Origin: Herbiconiux sp.
GTDB lineage: Bacteria; Actinomycetota; Actinomycetes; Actinomycetales; Microbacteriaceae
Length of the DNA stretch: 64,000 nt
Reading direction: 5' to 3'
Assembly: GCF_023264895.1 (NCBI RefSeq)
Contig: NZ_JAHFUY010000021.1
Location: 1-64,000 of the forward strand
The notes under the pieces are model-generated. The model ran no database searches. It worked only from the letters and a program-made list of their open reading frames with translations, and was not told the DNA's origin. The stretch's first letter is position 1, and the number at the start of each line of letters is the position of its first letter. A program made the translations under genes and the position numbers. Below are positions 47,675 to 56,530 of the stretch, one piece after another.

Positions 47675-48631
47675 TCAGAGGCCTTTGCGATGCTGCTTCT
47701 GCGCGTAGAGGGCGCTGTCGGCGCGGTCGCGGATGGTGTGCGCCGTGTCATCGGGGGTGCCCGTGGCCAGCCCGTACGACCAGTGCTCGTGGACGTCTTC
47801 CCGGATGCCCTCGAGCAGCTCCGCCGCCTGCGACGACTCCATGGCCGGGAGCACGAGCAGGAACTCGTCACCCCCGATGCGCACCACCGAGCCGAGCGGC
47901 CGCACGTGGGCCCGCAGTGATGCCGCGAACTCCACCAGCAGCTGGTCCCCCGCTGAGTGGCCCCGCTCGTCGTTGATCCTCTTGAAGTCGTCGAGGTCGA
48001 GGATGGCGATCGTCACGGGCGCACCGGTCCGGGCGGCCCGCCCCAGCTCCACATCGATGCGCTCGTCGAGCCCCGCGCGGTTGAGCACTCCCGTGAGCGG
48101 GTCGGTGCTGATCTCACGGTCGAGCCGCACGCGCAGGAACGACGCCGCCTCGAGGCAGAACACCGACGCCAGCATCAGGTTGAGCCACACGATGCCGATC
48201 TGGTCCTGCGTATTCACGACGAGTGCGGCTCCGGATGCGGCGAACGCGACGCCGGTGATGACCCGCGCCGGCAGCCGACGGAACGACCACCCGAGATAGC
48301 AGGCCACCATGGGCCACAGCACGAGGTTGTTGACGGTGCCGATCGGCGCGGTGGACACGGCGACCTGCAGCGTCGTGACCGCGAAGAACACGCACGCGCC
48401 CGCGAACCCCACCACGCGAACAGACCGATCCCCCAGCACCAGCGGAACCGCCGCGACGACGACGGTCACCACCACCCACACCCACGTCCACGCACTCCCG
48501 AGCCCGCCACCCGAGGGCGACGTCAGCGCATCGATGAGCCCGCTCCCCACGATGACGGCCCCCAGCGCCGACGTGACCCACCCGAACGGCGTCACCTTCC
48601 GCCCCACCGACACCGCTCTGATCTTCTCCAT
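47675..48631 (-). CDS. Membrane-bound GGDEF diguanylate cyclase
   Basis: A 318-residue protein. Residues 1-165 hold about six membrane helices as a sensory module. Residues 172-318 are the GGDEF domain: DPLTGVLNRAGLD, ILDLDDFKRINDERGHSAGDQLL, and the active site GGDEF at 253-257. The inhibitory RxxD site normally just upstream is absent (RPLG is present instead), so product feedback is unlikely. It should make cyclic di-GMP from GTP at the inner membrane face. No EAL phosphodiesterase gene lies nearby. It is convergent with the SpoIIM-like gene, touching it end to end. Confidence 0.85.
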   Translation of the reverse strand: MEKIRAVSVGRKVTPFGWVTSALGAVIVGSGLIDALTSPSGGGLGSAWTWVWVVVTVVVAAVPLVLGDRSVRVVGFAGACVFFAVTTLQVAVSTAPIGTVNNLVLWPMVACYLGWSFRRLPARVITGVAFAASGAALVVNTQDQIGIVWLNLMLASVFCLEAASFLRVRLDREISTDPLTGVLNRAGLDERIDVELGRAARTGAPVTIAILDLDDFKRINDERGHSAGDQLLVEFAASLRAHVRPLGSVVRIGGDEFLLVLPAMESSQAAELLEGIREDVHEHWSYGLATGTPDDTAHTIRDRADSALYAQKQHRKGL

Positions 48632-48861
48632 GCGCTCCCCCGCCCCACAGAATAGAGCAGCCGACGCGCCCCTGATCGCACCTCGACCGCCCGCCGGTGC
48701 TGGTCAGCCCCGGCGACTCCGCGCCGGCGCGCTCAGCTGCTCCTCCAGCGGCATCCGACCTACCGAGAACCCCGTCGCCCGGTGCACCCCACCACGACCG
48801 GCCCAGGTCGAGAACTGGTCCCTCACCCAAGCCCAAGAAGGGCGGCGGTCTCCGAGGCCGC

Positions 48862-49250
48862 TTACCGAGCCGATGGCACCAGTTCGAACGACAGCCCGGG
48901 ATTCCCGGTCAGGCCGTCCGCGTCGACGGCCACGGTGATCGGCGACGCGAGAAGAGCCACATCTCCCAAGGGATTCGCCGGAGTGCTGTATTCGGCCACT
49001 GCGATCGCGAACAGCGCGGGTCCCCAGTCGTCCCTTTTCCTCCATGGGAAACTCCGGCACGTCGTTGGTCACGGCGATGGTGCCGAAGGCGTAACCTGCG
49101 AATTGCGAGCGTAGGTCGAGGGTCACGTTGCCTTCAGCGCCCGCTACGACGTCGTCAGGTGAGAGGCAACTGGCCGTTGATGGGTTGGCTGGTGGTTCAC
49201 GCGATGCCGGCGACAACGAAAGTTCTGATAGAGGTTGGGTTGAGGAGGTA
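48862..49250 (-). pseudogene. Remnant of a secreted-protein gene, N-terminally truncated and frameshifted
   Basis: On the minus strand one frame reads SREPPANPSTASCLSPDDV through VAGAEGNVTLDLRSQFAGYA and FGTIAVTNDVPEFPMEEK. It then continues sensibly only in another frame as DDWGPALFAIAVAEYSTPAN and SPITVAVDADGLTGNPGLSF to TAA at 48862-48864. The break is at a GGG run (49032-49034); one G fewer would join the frames. No signal peptide or start remains: the next gene upstream begins on the other strand at 49256. The composition resembles a surface-protein beta domain. Confidence 0.5.
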
Positions 49251-49255
49251 AGCAG

Positions 49256-49519
49256 ATGAGTGAGTACACCGATGTGAATGGCGCGCCTTTCACCGATGAC
49301 GACATCGAGCAGTGGGCAGCAGCGACGGAGTCCGAGGAGGGTTACACCGGGAAGCACCTTGGCTCTTCCATACCTGGTCGTCCTGTCAGCGTGGGTGCTC
49401 AGGCGCGTCCGTTCACGCTGCGTCTTGACGCAGCGAGGCGGGCAAAGCTGGATGTGGCGGCGCAGGAGCGTCACACCACACCATCCCAGCTCATGCGCGA
49501 GCTCATCGACGCCCTCTGA
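49256..49519 (+). CDS. Ribbon-helix-helix (CopG-like) DNA-binding protein
   Basis: An 87-residue protein. The C-terminal 35 residues (RPFTLRLDAARRAKLDVAAQ, then ERHTTPSQLMRELIDAL) form a ribbon-helix-helix domain, and the N-terminal half is acidic and probably flexible. GAGGAGG lies eight bases upstream of the ATG. This matches CopG/MetJ-like antitoxins, but no toxin ORF is adjacent. It may be an orphan antitoxin or a local repressor. Confidence 0.72.
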   Translation: MSEYTDVNGAPFTDDDIEQWAAATESEEGYTGKHLGSSIPGRPVSVGAQARPFTLRLDAARRAKLDVAAQERHTTPSQLMRELIDAL

Positions 49520-49648
49520 CCCGCCCGCGATCTGCACCAGACCAGTCTTCTGGGTGTGGGTGGTCAGTGCGGCATGTCGCGGCTCCGCTCAGAGAGGCAT
49601 GCCCGAACGGCATCCTTCTGATCCCCCCGCGTGGTTCACCCCACGGTC

Positions 49649-51346
49649 TCACCCCGCCACGGTCTCCCGGCTCGAACCGATGCCCGCACGCGATCCCCGC
49701 ACAACTCCGAACAGCCCCATGACGATTAGAGCCGCGCCCCCGATCGGCACCCAGGGAGCCACACCGGAACCCGTGGCGGCGAGGGTGGCGCCACCAGCGG
49801 AGCCGGCGGGCCCGCCAGGCCCACCCGAACCCGACCCCACGGGAGGAGCGCCGGACCCGATGTCCGGCGACTCACTCCCGCCGCCCGACGGCGCCCACGC
49901 CGCATACACCGTGATCGTCTTCGGACCACCGCCCCCGAGGTCGACGTCCTCGGTCAGCCGAGTGCCCCCATCGGCCTGGGTGTACCAGCCCACGTAGTCG
50001 TAGCCCGCACGCACCGGGACAGGGAACGAGACATCCCCGGCGTCGGTGATGGTGCGCGCGAAGATGGGCCCGGTCTCGGCGACCGGCGCAGTGCCGCCGT
50101 TGCCATCCCACGTGATCGTCGTGTTGTTGTCGGAGACCCGCTCGGGGCGGTGGACCCTTCCTCCGTTGATGTTCCGGATCGTGCCGTGGTTGGCCATCGT
50201 GCCCTCCACCGCGATCTCGCCGCCGTCGTTGACCACGGTCACGCCCTCGGGAACCGTGACCGAGTTGCCGCTCGCGATGTACAGCTCACTCGTGCCGAGC
50301 GTGAGCTCCGACCCCGCCGCACTCAGATCGATCGCCACACCACTTGCCGATGACGGAGACAGCACCGAACGGCCGGTGACCGCCAGCCGCACAGGAACCC
50401 CCTCCCCATCGCCCCGGCTGCCGGCGCTGATGCCGGCTCCGAGGGGGCCGCCGATTGCCTCGACGATGCTGTTGGTGATGGTGATCGGCGGCATCGGGCC
50501 CCTGGCACCACCACCGCCCCCGATGCCGGCTCCACTGCCGCTTCCGGTCGCCGTCACATCGGCGTCGTTGATCCTGATCGTTCCGATCGTGGAGTCGGGC
50601 CCGCCACCGATGCCCGCCGTGCCGATGCCCTGCCCACCCGTCGCCTCCACGGTGCTGTGGCCCGTGATCGTGATGGCTCCCTGCCAGACGCTGTCGAACG
50701 CGCCACCGATGCCCGCAGCACTCTTCGACGTCGCCGTGACATGACTGCCGAAGTTGAAGTTGCCCACGGTGTTGTAGGTGATCGTGATGTCTCCGCCGGG
50801 GCCGCCGTCGATGGCGGATCCGATCGCCGCCGAAGCACTCGAGGTCGCGTCGACCTTCGCTCCGGCGATCACGATGCTGCCGAACCCGGAAGCCTGGCCC
50901 GGATGACCGAGCGCAGAAGCCCCGATTCCCGCACCGCCACTCGCCTCGACGATGAGGTGTCCGGTGTGATCGATGTCCGAGTCGGTGACCGTCAGCGTGC
51001 TGCCCGGCGGAACATCGATGCCCGCGAACCGATCTGTGCGAGTCAGCTTCACCGTGTGCCCGTTGAGGTCGAGCGTGACCGCAGTGGAATCGCGCACCGC
51101 GACGGCGGGATCGGACGCAGTGCCCGTGAGGTCCTGATTCAGCACGATCACCGCGCCGGGAGCGGCGTTCGCGAACGCGGCCGCCAGCGAAGCGACGGTC
51201 GGATACCCCTCGAGCGGAGCCTCGACGGCAGGCGCAGCCGCCGAAGCACCCGTTTCGGCATGCGCCCCAAGAGGCACACTCACCAGAACACTGAAGAGTG
51301 CTGCGGCGCCCACCACCGCAGCACCTCTCGAAACAGACAGCTTCAT
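49649..51346 (-). CDS. InlB-repeat, LAxTG-anchored surface protein
   Basis: A 565-residue protein. Signal peptide (about 1-30, ending AHA), a right-handed beta-helix-like region rich in Gly/Thr/Val/Ala (about 40-410, with repeated GAGIGGG and ITIT motifs), one InlB B-repeat (about 420-490, including RAGYDYVGWYTQADGGT and ITVYAAWAP), a Gly/Ser/Pro linker, LAATG at 522-526, a hydrophobic helix and a basic tail. The LAxTG form is the motif of class E sortases. ATG 51344-51346 has GAGGTGCGAC upstream. It probably sits covalently on the cell wall as an adhesin. Confidence 0.8.
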   Translation of the reverse strand: MKLSVSRGAAVVGAAALFSVLVSVPLGAHAETGASAAAPAVEAPLEGYPTVASLAAAFANAAPGAVIVLNQDLTGTASDPAVAVRDSTAVTLDLNGHTVKLTRTDRFAGIDVPPGSTLTVTDSDIDHTGHLIVEASGGAGIGASALGHPGQASGFGSIVIAGAKVDATSSASAAIGSAIDGGPGGDITITYNTVGNFNFGSHVTATSKSAAGIGGAFDSVWQGAITITGHSTVEATGGQGIGTAGIGGGPDSTIGTIRINDADVTATGSGSGAGIGGGGGARGPMPPITITNSIVEAIGGPLGAGISAGSRGDGEGVPVRLAVTGRSVLSPSSASGVAIDLSAAGSELTLGTSELYIASGNSVTVPEGVTVVNDGGEIAVEGTMANHGTIRNINGGRVHRPERVSDNNTTITWDGNGGTAPVAETGPIFARTITDAGDVSFPVPVRAGYDYVGWYTQADGGTRLTEDVDLGGGGPKTITVYAAWAPSGGGSESPDIGSGAPPVGSGSGGPGGPAGSAGGATLAATGSGVAPWVPIGGAALIVMGLFGVVRGSRAGIGSSRETVAG

Positions 51347-51505
51347 GTCGCACCTCATCGGACTCGGGTTGAAACGTCGACGCACGCCCGCCAACACTCA
51401 TCCGAGCCCGCGCGACGTTGCACGCTTCATGTTCCCCGCCCGGCCGCCCCCGAACAATGGACCTGAGTCGCCTGCCCCGGACCTCCCCGGGTTGCTCGTC
51501 TGGCA

Positions 51506-51607
51506 GTGGGGTGTGCATGATCCGTTCGAGTCATAGTCCCCTCGCCCGCTCCGCGGTCTCCCGCCAGACCCGATGCCTATGACTCGAACGGATCATGCAC
51601 ACCCCAC
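51506..51607. repeat. 31-bp perfect inverted repeat with 40-base centre
   Basis: The left arm 51506-51536 (begins GTGGGGTGTGCATGATCC, ends GAGTCATAG) is the exact inverse complement of 51577-51607. The centre (51537-51576) contains a smaller stem GGTCT-n6-AGACC. The element fills the gap between the degraded lipoprotein gene (ends at 51641) and the surface-protein gene (starts at 51346). It is far longer than a usual terminator stem and could be a bidirectional terminator, a MITE remnant or a recombination site. No second copy is seen in the window. Confidence 0.85.
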
Positions 51608-51640
51608 GGCCGCTCCTGTCCGAGCCGCTTCAACCACGAT

Positions 51641-52248
51641 CTACGGATGCGCGGTAAGCCTGATCGACGTCGTGAAACCGACCGCGGCGATGTCGCTGGG
51701 CGCTGCGACCGTCCACGTGAAGCCGCCTCGAACGCTCTTCCAGAAGCACCACCTTCCCCGCACGAACCCCTCCCCCGAAACGGCCGAACCGTCGACGACG
51801 ACGGTCACCTCATCAAGACCGATCGATGCGATCTCCCGTGAAAGGCGATCACGCGCCACCCGATCGGAGCCGGCAATCTCCCACTCCGGATCGAACGCCA
51901 CCAGAAAGCTCGGGGCATGCAGCTTCAACGGATCGTCAGACCCGCCGTCGCCGATGATCGCGCGCGTCGCGACGCCGGCCGGGCGGTCGGCTCCGGCACT
52001 GGATGCGACGACATGGTTGACCTCCACCGACGACACCGCGCCCCCATGCGACCAGATCGAGTACCCGACGATCATCGTGTCCTCATGAAGCGACCGAAGA
52101 ACCGGCCCCGGGAACTCCCCGACCCGGTCGGCGTTGAGTGGATTCTTCGCCATCTCCTCCCACCGCTTGAGCAGGTTCACCGGTAGGACCACGAGTCTGC
52201 AGGCTGGCCGCTCTTGCACGAACCCAGGAGAAGAAGTTGTCGTTTCAT
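51641..52248 (-). pseudogene. Probable lipoprotein gene with disrupted N terminus
   Basis: A clear AAGGAGG precedes ATG 52246-52248, which opens MKRQLLLLGSCKSGQPADSW but stops at 52177-52179 after 23 residues. Its LLLGSC looks like a shortened lipoprotein signal with lipobox. The conserved body is in another frame: VNLLKRWEEMAKNPLNADRV, EFPGPVLRSLHEDTMIVGYS, then FVRGRWCFWKSVRGGFTWTV and IAAVGFTTSIRL to the stop at 51641. The body frame has only a TTG far upstream. An indel between about 52180 and 52240 would explain it. A fragment of a second related gene lies at 52514. Confidence 0.5.
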
Positions 52249-52285
52249 GATGACCCTCCTTGGTCACCACCAGCTTGTGCCCCAA

Positions 52286-52646
52286 GTGGGGGGCGCAGAA
52301 GCTGTTGCTTTACCCAAATGGATTGTAGAATGTTCCTCATTTTCGACAGGCGCTTGGGTCACTTCGCGCCGAGAATTGAGCGCACAGGGCATGCGTGCCT
52401 TTCAAGTCGCCAATGATTCAACGAGGGTGCCGAGCAAGTCGCGACCTCCAACGAGCACGACAAGCTAGATCCCCTTCGCCTTCATCGCGGCAAGCGTCCC
52501 AACAGGCACGCAGTCAGCTCGAGACTGAACCCACGACTCCGGCTGCCGCGATGTTGCGCGGCACAGCGAGCGTCCATGCGTAGCCGTCCCCGGTGCGGGT
52601 AGAGCTTTCGCTAGGCTGGCGGCAAGCTCTGGGGGGGAGACCATAG
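52286..52646. other. Region of decayed sequence without intact genes
   Basis: No intact gene is visible. The left part is AT-richer than the rest of the window (around 52310-52340, TTTACCCAAATGGATTGTAG). The right part contains the C-terminal remnant of a protein related to the disrupted lipoprotein gene. GGGGGGGAGA at about 52631 is the ribosome binding site of the acyltransferase gene. Confidence 0.55.
52514..52605 (-). pseudogene. C-terminal fragment of a second lipoprotein-type gene
   Basis: The minus strand reads TRTGDGYAWTLAVPRNIAAA, then GVVGSVSS and TGA at 52514-52516. It aligns by eye with the last residues of the neighbouring disrupted gene, GGFTWTVAAPSDIAAVGFTT. Only about 30 residues are left, cut off on the 5' side near the acyltransferase start. 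It suggests a tandem duplication followed by loss of one copy. Confidence 0.45.
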
Positions 52647-53741
52647 GTGCGCATTCGGTCATTGGACGGACTCCGCGGTGTTGCGGCAGTCGCCGTAGTG
52701 ATCGGGCACCTCCGACTCATCGTGGTCGACAACTACGAGAGCCCACTCTTCACAGCGCCGGTCTTCAGCCAGGTCAACCGCGAACTCGGAATGATCGGCG
52801 GCCATGCCGTCTGGCTGTTCTTCGTGCTGTCGGGGCTCGTCCTCACCCGCTTCGCCTCCCATCCGAAGTTCGACTACGGGAGCTATGTGCTCTCGCGCCT
52901 CGCGCGCCTCTACATTCCGGTCTGGGCCGCCGTCGCCCTGAGTTCCGTCTCGATCCTTCTCATTCCTCGCGCCGCGAACGGGTTCGGAAACTGGATCGAC
53001 GGACACCCAGACACGCTCAGCATCAACGCGGTGATCGAGGACCTCACACTCCTGACAGGGGTCAGCGGCCATCTCTCGCCCCTGTGGACACTGCAGTGGG
53101 AAGTGCTGTTCTCGCTCCTGCTCGTCTTCTACATCGCCGTCCTGCGACGGCTCCCGCCGCTGGTCGGAATTGCTGCCTCGATCGTGCTCATCGCGATCGG
53201 GTCCACGAGCGAGAACGCCTTTCTCCGCTACATGCCCATGTTCGCGATCGGAGTCTGCCTGGCCTTCGCATGGGACCGCATGCGAGTGATCGCGGAGCGA
53301 TGGGGTTTGAGGAGGCGCGTGCTGGTCCCCCACCTAGTGGCAGTGGCCGGCGTGGTGCTCGCACTGGCCCTCAACTCTTTGCCATGGCTGCTCGAGGACC
53401 TTCACCTGCCCGCAGCCATCATGCCTTCCCTGGGAATGACCGGATCCATGCTCGGCATCGCTCTGCTCATCGTCCTGGTCGGGTTCAACCGGCCCCTCAT
53501 CCGAGTCTTCGAATCCCGCCTTGCACAGTGGCTAGGCGTGATCTCCTTCAGCATCTATCTCGTTCACGAGCCTGTACTGATCGCCGCCATGAGAGTCGGC
53601 GGCGTCTCCGCTGTCTCGATCGGCATCGGCCTCGCCTTGACGTTCGTGGTGGCCGCTGTGTTCGCGCGTTTCGTTGAAGGCCCCGCGCACCGATACTCGC
53701 AGAACCTGAGACGCAAGACTGCAGCACAGGTTTCCGCCTGA
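52647..53741 (+). CDS. Acyltransferase 3-family membrane protein
   Basis: A 364-residue integral membrane O-acyltransferase with about ten helices. It opens with the family signature RSLDGLRGVAAVAVVIGHLRL, in which His21 is the usual catalytic base, followed by FFVLSGLVLTRFA. LWTLQWEVLFSLLLVF and GVISFSIYLVHEPVLIAA match the conserved TWxLxVEExFY and SYxxYLxH elements. It uses GTG at 52647 with GGGGGGAGA upstream. It most likely acetylates a cell-surface glycan or lipid, which suits the neighbouring polysaccharide genes. Confidence 0.86.
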   Translation: MRIRSLDGLRGVAAVAVVIGHLRLIVVDNYESPLFTAPVFSQVNRELGMIGGHAVWLFFVLSGLVLTRFASHPKFDYGSYVLSRLARLYIPVWAAVALSSVSILLIPRAANGFGNWIDGHPDTLSINAVIEDLTLLTGVSGHLSPLWTLQWEVLFSLLLVFYIAVLRRLPPLVGIAASIVLIAIGSTSENAFLRYMPMFAIGVCLAFAWDRMRVIAERWGLRRRVLVPHLVAVAGVVLALALNSLPWLLEDLHLPAAIMPSLGMTGSMLGIALLIVLVGFNRPLIRVFESRLAQWLGVISFSIYLVHEPVLIAAMRVGGVSAVSIGIGLALTFVVAAVFARFVEGPAHRYSQNLRRKTAAQVSA

Positions 53742-53771
53742 CTACTCCCCCTCCCTGCCACCGGGCAGGTC

Positions 53772-54440
53772 CTAGCGAGCAGTCAGCAGCATCGGATCGA
53801 CGGGGCTGTCGGGGACGTCGCCATCACGGAGCGCCCCGACCACAAGCGCTTTGAGCGCCTCCCGCCCCTTCGGCGTCGTACCCTTCCGACCCGTGGGGTA
53901 GAAGGCCATCGGCAGAGCTATCACTTCAGCCCCCTGCCGTACGTCAGCCGTCAGTACCGTATAAGGCTGGAGAAGGTTCAGAGGACGGAACTCGAAATCC
54001 TCGATCTCCGAGCCCGCAATCGTCGCGACGCGCCGAGGCGTTCTCTCCAGCACCCACAACTCCATCACGCCTTGACGAATGAGCCAGGCGATTCCCCGCA
54101 CGTCGCCAGTGGCCTCACCCGTCAGCTCTTCTATGGCACGACCTAAGCTCGGCAAGGCCATCCCGCCGACGCTGAGATAGCTGGGATGCTGCTCGTCCAA
54201 CGCGAAGAGACGCTGGTTGAGCTGCTCGACGAGTTCCCGATCGGCCTTGCGCCCGCGAGCCATGGCCCGTGGCACAGTCCACGCGCTCAAGCACAGGATC
54301 AATCCACAACCGAGCACCGCGACGGTAACCCAGATCGTGAGTAGGTCGTACCGAACCGCCACACCATACCCCAGCCCGACAAGTAACCCCGCTCCAAGGA
54401 CGGCAGCCGCGAGTGCACCCCAAGCCCTCTGCCGGCTCAT
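53772..54440 (-). CDS. Hypothetical two-helix membrane protein
   Basis: A 222-residue protein: N-terminal helices at about 7-28 and 33-55, then a cytoplasmic alpha+beta domain (KADRELVEQLNQRLFALDEQ, LPSLGRAIEELTGEATGDVR, MELWVLERTPRRVATIAGSE). The C-terminal segment includes KGREALKALVVGAL. No family recognised. It is convergent with the acyltransferase gene, with a 30-base gap. Confidence 0.65.
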   Translation of the reverse strand: MSRQRAWGALAAAVLGAGLLVGLGYGVAVRYDLLTIWVTVAVLGCGLILCLSAWTVPRAMARGRKADRELVEQLNQRLFALDEQHPSYLSVGGMALPSLGRAIEELTGEATGDVRGIAWLIRQGVMELWVLERTPRRVATIAGSEIEDFEFRPLNLLQPYTVLTADVRQGAEVIALPMAFYPTGRKGTTPKGREALKALVVGALRDGDVPDSPVDPMLLTAR

Positions 54441-54511
54441 GCCACCACCCCCACACCTACTATCTCAGCTCCTAACAGCCAGCCGGCGTCACGCACGAAG
54501 GTGACACCCCA

Positions 54512-55168
54512 TCAGGGCTGGGCCGTGAACCGCAGCACGTCCCCGGGATAGATCTGCCCCCAGTTGAGAATGTTCTGCCCTTCGAACTCCCCCGAGTCAT
54601 GGAAGATCTGACGGGCTTCCGTTCCGAGCCGCAGCCCGATCTCGTCCCCCCGATCCCCCTCGGCCACCACGTACTTCACGATCGCCCCACCTTCATCGAC
54701 CACGACCTCCCCAGCGGCATGCTCCCGCACACCGGAGTCGACGAGCGGAGGCCGATACACCGGCCCAGCCGCCGCCCCCTGCTCCCGGAACAGCACATAC
54801 TCCCCCGGATGCAGCTCCCCGTCGTTGTAGTCGTGCCGCACCCCGTTCGCCTTCGTGAGCTCGGTCACATCCACCCCGAACCGCTCAGCAATAGCCACGA
54901 GCTTGTCCCCCTTGGCCACGAGGTAGGCCTCCACCCTCTCCTGGTCCCCCAACACGGCCTCGCCGCCTGCTCCCTCCCGGGCCCCACCGTCAACAGGCTC
55001 GAAGCCCGCCGCCGCCGACGGGGTGGCGAGAGGACCAGCGGATGCGCTGTCCGTCGCAACGACGTCGCCCGCACCGCCTGCCGCAACCTCGCCTACGCAC
55101 CCCGACAAGAGACTGCAGCAGACGGCTGCCGCGAACCCCCAGGCGACTGAGCGCTCCCATGACTTCAT
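54512..55168 (-). CDS. LysM-domain lipoprotein
   Basis: A 218-residue protein: signal peptide MKSWERSVAWGFAAAVCCSL with lipobox LSGC (Cys24), an Ala/Gly/Asp-rich linker, a first LysM at about 82-130 (YLVAKGDKLVAIAERFGVDV, then HPGEYVLF) and a second LysM-like domain at about 160-215 (KYVVAEGDRGDEIGLRLGTE, IYPGDVLRF). LysM binds peptidoglycan or N-acetylglucosamine polymers. ATG 55166-55168 with GGGAGG upstream overlaps the stop of the preceding gene, so the two form an operon. Confidence 0.83.
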   Translation of the reverse strand: MKSWERSVAWGFAAAVCCSLLSGCVGEVAAGGAGDVVATDSASAGPLATPSAAAGFEPVDGGAREGAGGEAVLGDQERVEAYLVAKGDKLVAIAERFGVDVTELTKANGVRHDYNDGELHPGEYVLFREQGAAAGPVYRPPLVDSGVREHAAGEVVVDEGGAIVKYVVAEGDRGDEIGLRLGTEARQIFHDSGEFEGQNILNWGQIYPGDVLRFTAQP

Positions 55169-55902
55169 GCGCTCGCCTCCCGTCGAAACTCCGCTTCCAG
55201 ACTCCTCACGGCCACAGGCCAACGCATCCCGAGCTTCGACCTATTCCGAGGCTGCCCATCCGGCTCAAGTCTTGCCACGAGCTCGAACCCGACGTCCCTC
55301 CAGTCCTCGTCGCGACTGGAGGCCTTTCCCGCCGAGAATGCGAGCCCCAAACCGCTGCGAATGTCGGCCCCTCCGAGCCGCTCTATCACTGCCGCCTCAG
55401 GAACGAAGTCATCGAACCACTCGAGTCGGTCGAAGACCGCATCCCTGCCGTATCGAGACTCGGATATCCCCACCACCTTGGCGAGGGCGACTTTGCCCGA
55501 GGACGACGTGTAGGCGAGTACGGATCCGATCTCGAGGTCGGTCTCGGATCTCCATGGCGCTCGTACCGCGCTGCGAGCCTTCTGAGGCCCGACCAGCTGC
55601 CCTCGTAGCTTCGCCAGCACGTCCCGACGTTTCTTCTGATCCTTCACGCTTGCTTCACTCCACCTTCGCGCATCGGAACCGGAATCGATGATCCGGATGG
55701 CGCGATCCCTGACCTCGTCATCGAGGCGGCCATAGCGAAACTGCGCGGCCGCGAGTGCAATCCACAAGACGTCCAGCTCATCCTCATCGAGGCCAGCGAA
55801 CTCCGCGACAGTCCGTCTAGCCGCCTCGACGTCCTCGACCTTCTCCTCGAGAAGCGCCCTGTAGACCGACCGCACATCCTCAGCGACATCGTCCGAGAAC
55901 AC
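55165..55902 (-). CDS. Hypothetical protein coupled to the LysM lipoprotein
   Basis: A 245-residue soluble protein: N-terminal helical half (DDVAEDVRSVYRALLEEKVE, VEAARRTVAEFAGLDEDELD, VLWIALAAAQFRYGRLDDEV), a basic middle, then a beta-rich half with a Gly-rich strand (YTSSSGKVALAKVVGISES) and WFDDFVPE. It starts with GTG at 55902 after AGGGAACC. The N-terminal half resembles the immunity-protein style of polymorphic toxin systems, but I cannot assign it. Four-base overlap with the LysM gene. Confidence 0.62.
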   Translation of the reverse strand: MFSDDVAEDVRSVYRALLEEKVEDVEAARRTVAEFAGLDEDELDVLWIALAAAQFRYGRLDDEVRDRAIRIIDSGSDARRWSEASVKDQKKRRDVLAKLRGQLVGPQKARSAVRAPWRSETDLEIGSVLAYTSSSGKVALAKVVGISESRYGRDAVFDRLEWFDDFVPEAAVIERLGGADIRSGLGLAFSAGKASSRDEDWRDVGFELVARLEPDGQPRNRSKLGMRWPVAVRSLEAEFRREASA

Positions 55903-56050
55903 CGCGGTTCCCTAAGCTCCCATTTCGATCTCACTCACTCACATCGGCAGAAGGCGGGCCATCCCCACACCACGGCGCGAGAGAGAGATGACCTTCGGAC
56001 CCTTTGCGTAGCATCTTAACTTCCAACCGCCTTGCTCAGAAGGATGAACC

Positions 56051-56407
56051 ATGGATGAGGACGACCTACGGCTGCATGACGCCCAACTGAGAAGTTTGTC
56101 GCTGGACTGGAAGCGCGGCGAAGTACGCATCGCGATAAGCGCCTGGAACCAGATCGCAATTCAGATCACCGCTCACGGCGCCGTCTTCATCGAGGCCCCA
56201 CGTCACGAGCCATGGGGTCGGAGCGATCACATCCTGTGCGCGAGCTTCACCGGAGATGAAGATCCTTTCGGCCTGGACATCACAATGCAGAGCGGAGATG
56301 TGATCCGGCTCGGAGCAGACGATTTCAGTATCACGTGCACGCGGATCTCGAATCGCCCCCTAAGCGCCGACCCGCGAGACATCCCTATTGGGACAGACGG
56401 TGGTTGA
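56051..56407 (+). CDS. Hypothetical protein, possibly immunity-like
   Basis: A 118-residue all-beta style protein: LHDAQLRSLSLDWKRGEVRI, QIAIQITAHGAVFIEAPRHE, then DPFGLDITMQSGDVIRLGAD and a final strand. AAGGATGAACC precedes the ATG. The opening LHDAxLxSLSLDWxxGEVxI is a pattern seen in small immunity-type or DUF proteins that are usually orphan. No neighbouring toxin found. GC is lower than the window average. Confidence 0.6.
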   Translation: MDEDDLRLHDAQLRSLSLDWKRGEVRIAISAWNQIAIQITAHGAVFIEAPRHEPWGRSDHILCASFTGDEDPFGLDITMQSGDVIRLGADDFSITCTRISNRPLSADPRDIPIGTDGG

Positions 56408-56530
56408 CTTCCGGACGCCACCGCGTCGAAGGACGAAGCCCTAACCTCTAACCCAAAATCGAACTGGCTAGCCATAACAGCGAACGCGACGCGATCGAGT
56501 GCACTTGAATCACTCACAGAAAGGCCGCCC

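Noticed and set aside
49256-49519. Complete toxin-antitoxin module with the CopG-like gene
   Set aside because: No toxin-like ORF (RelE, PIN, Fic or similar) lies on either side.
48704-49537. A 277-residue minus-strand open frame taken as one gene
   Set aside because: Its N-terminal third is antisense to the CopG-like gene, which has a strong ribosome binding site, and its last third is out of frame with the meaningful reading. Only the middle part is genuine coding remnant.
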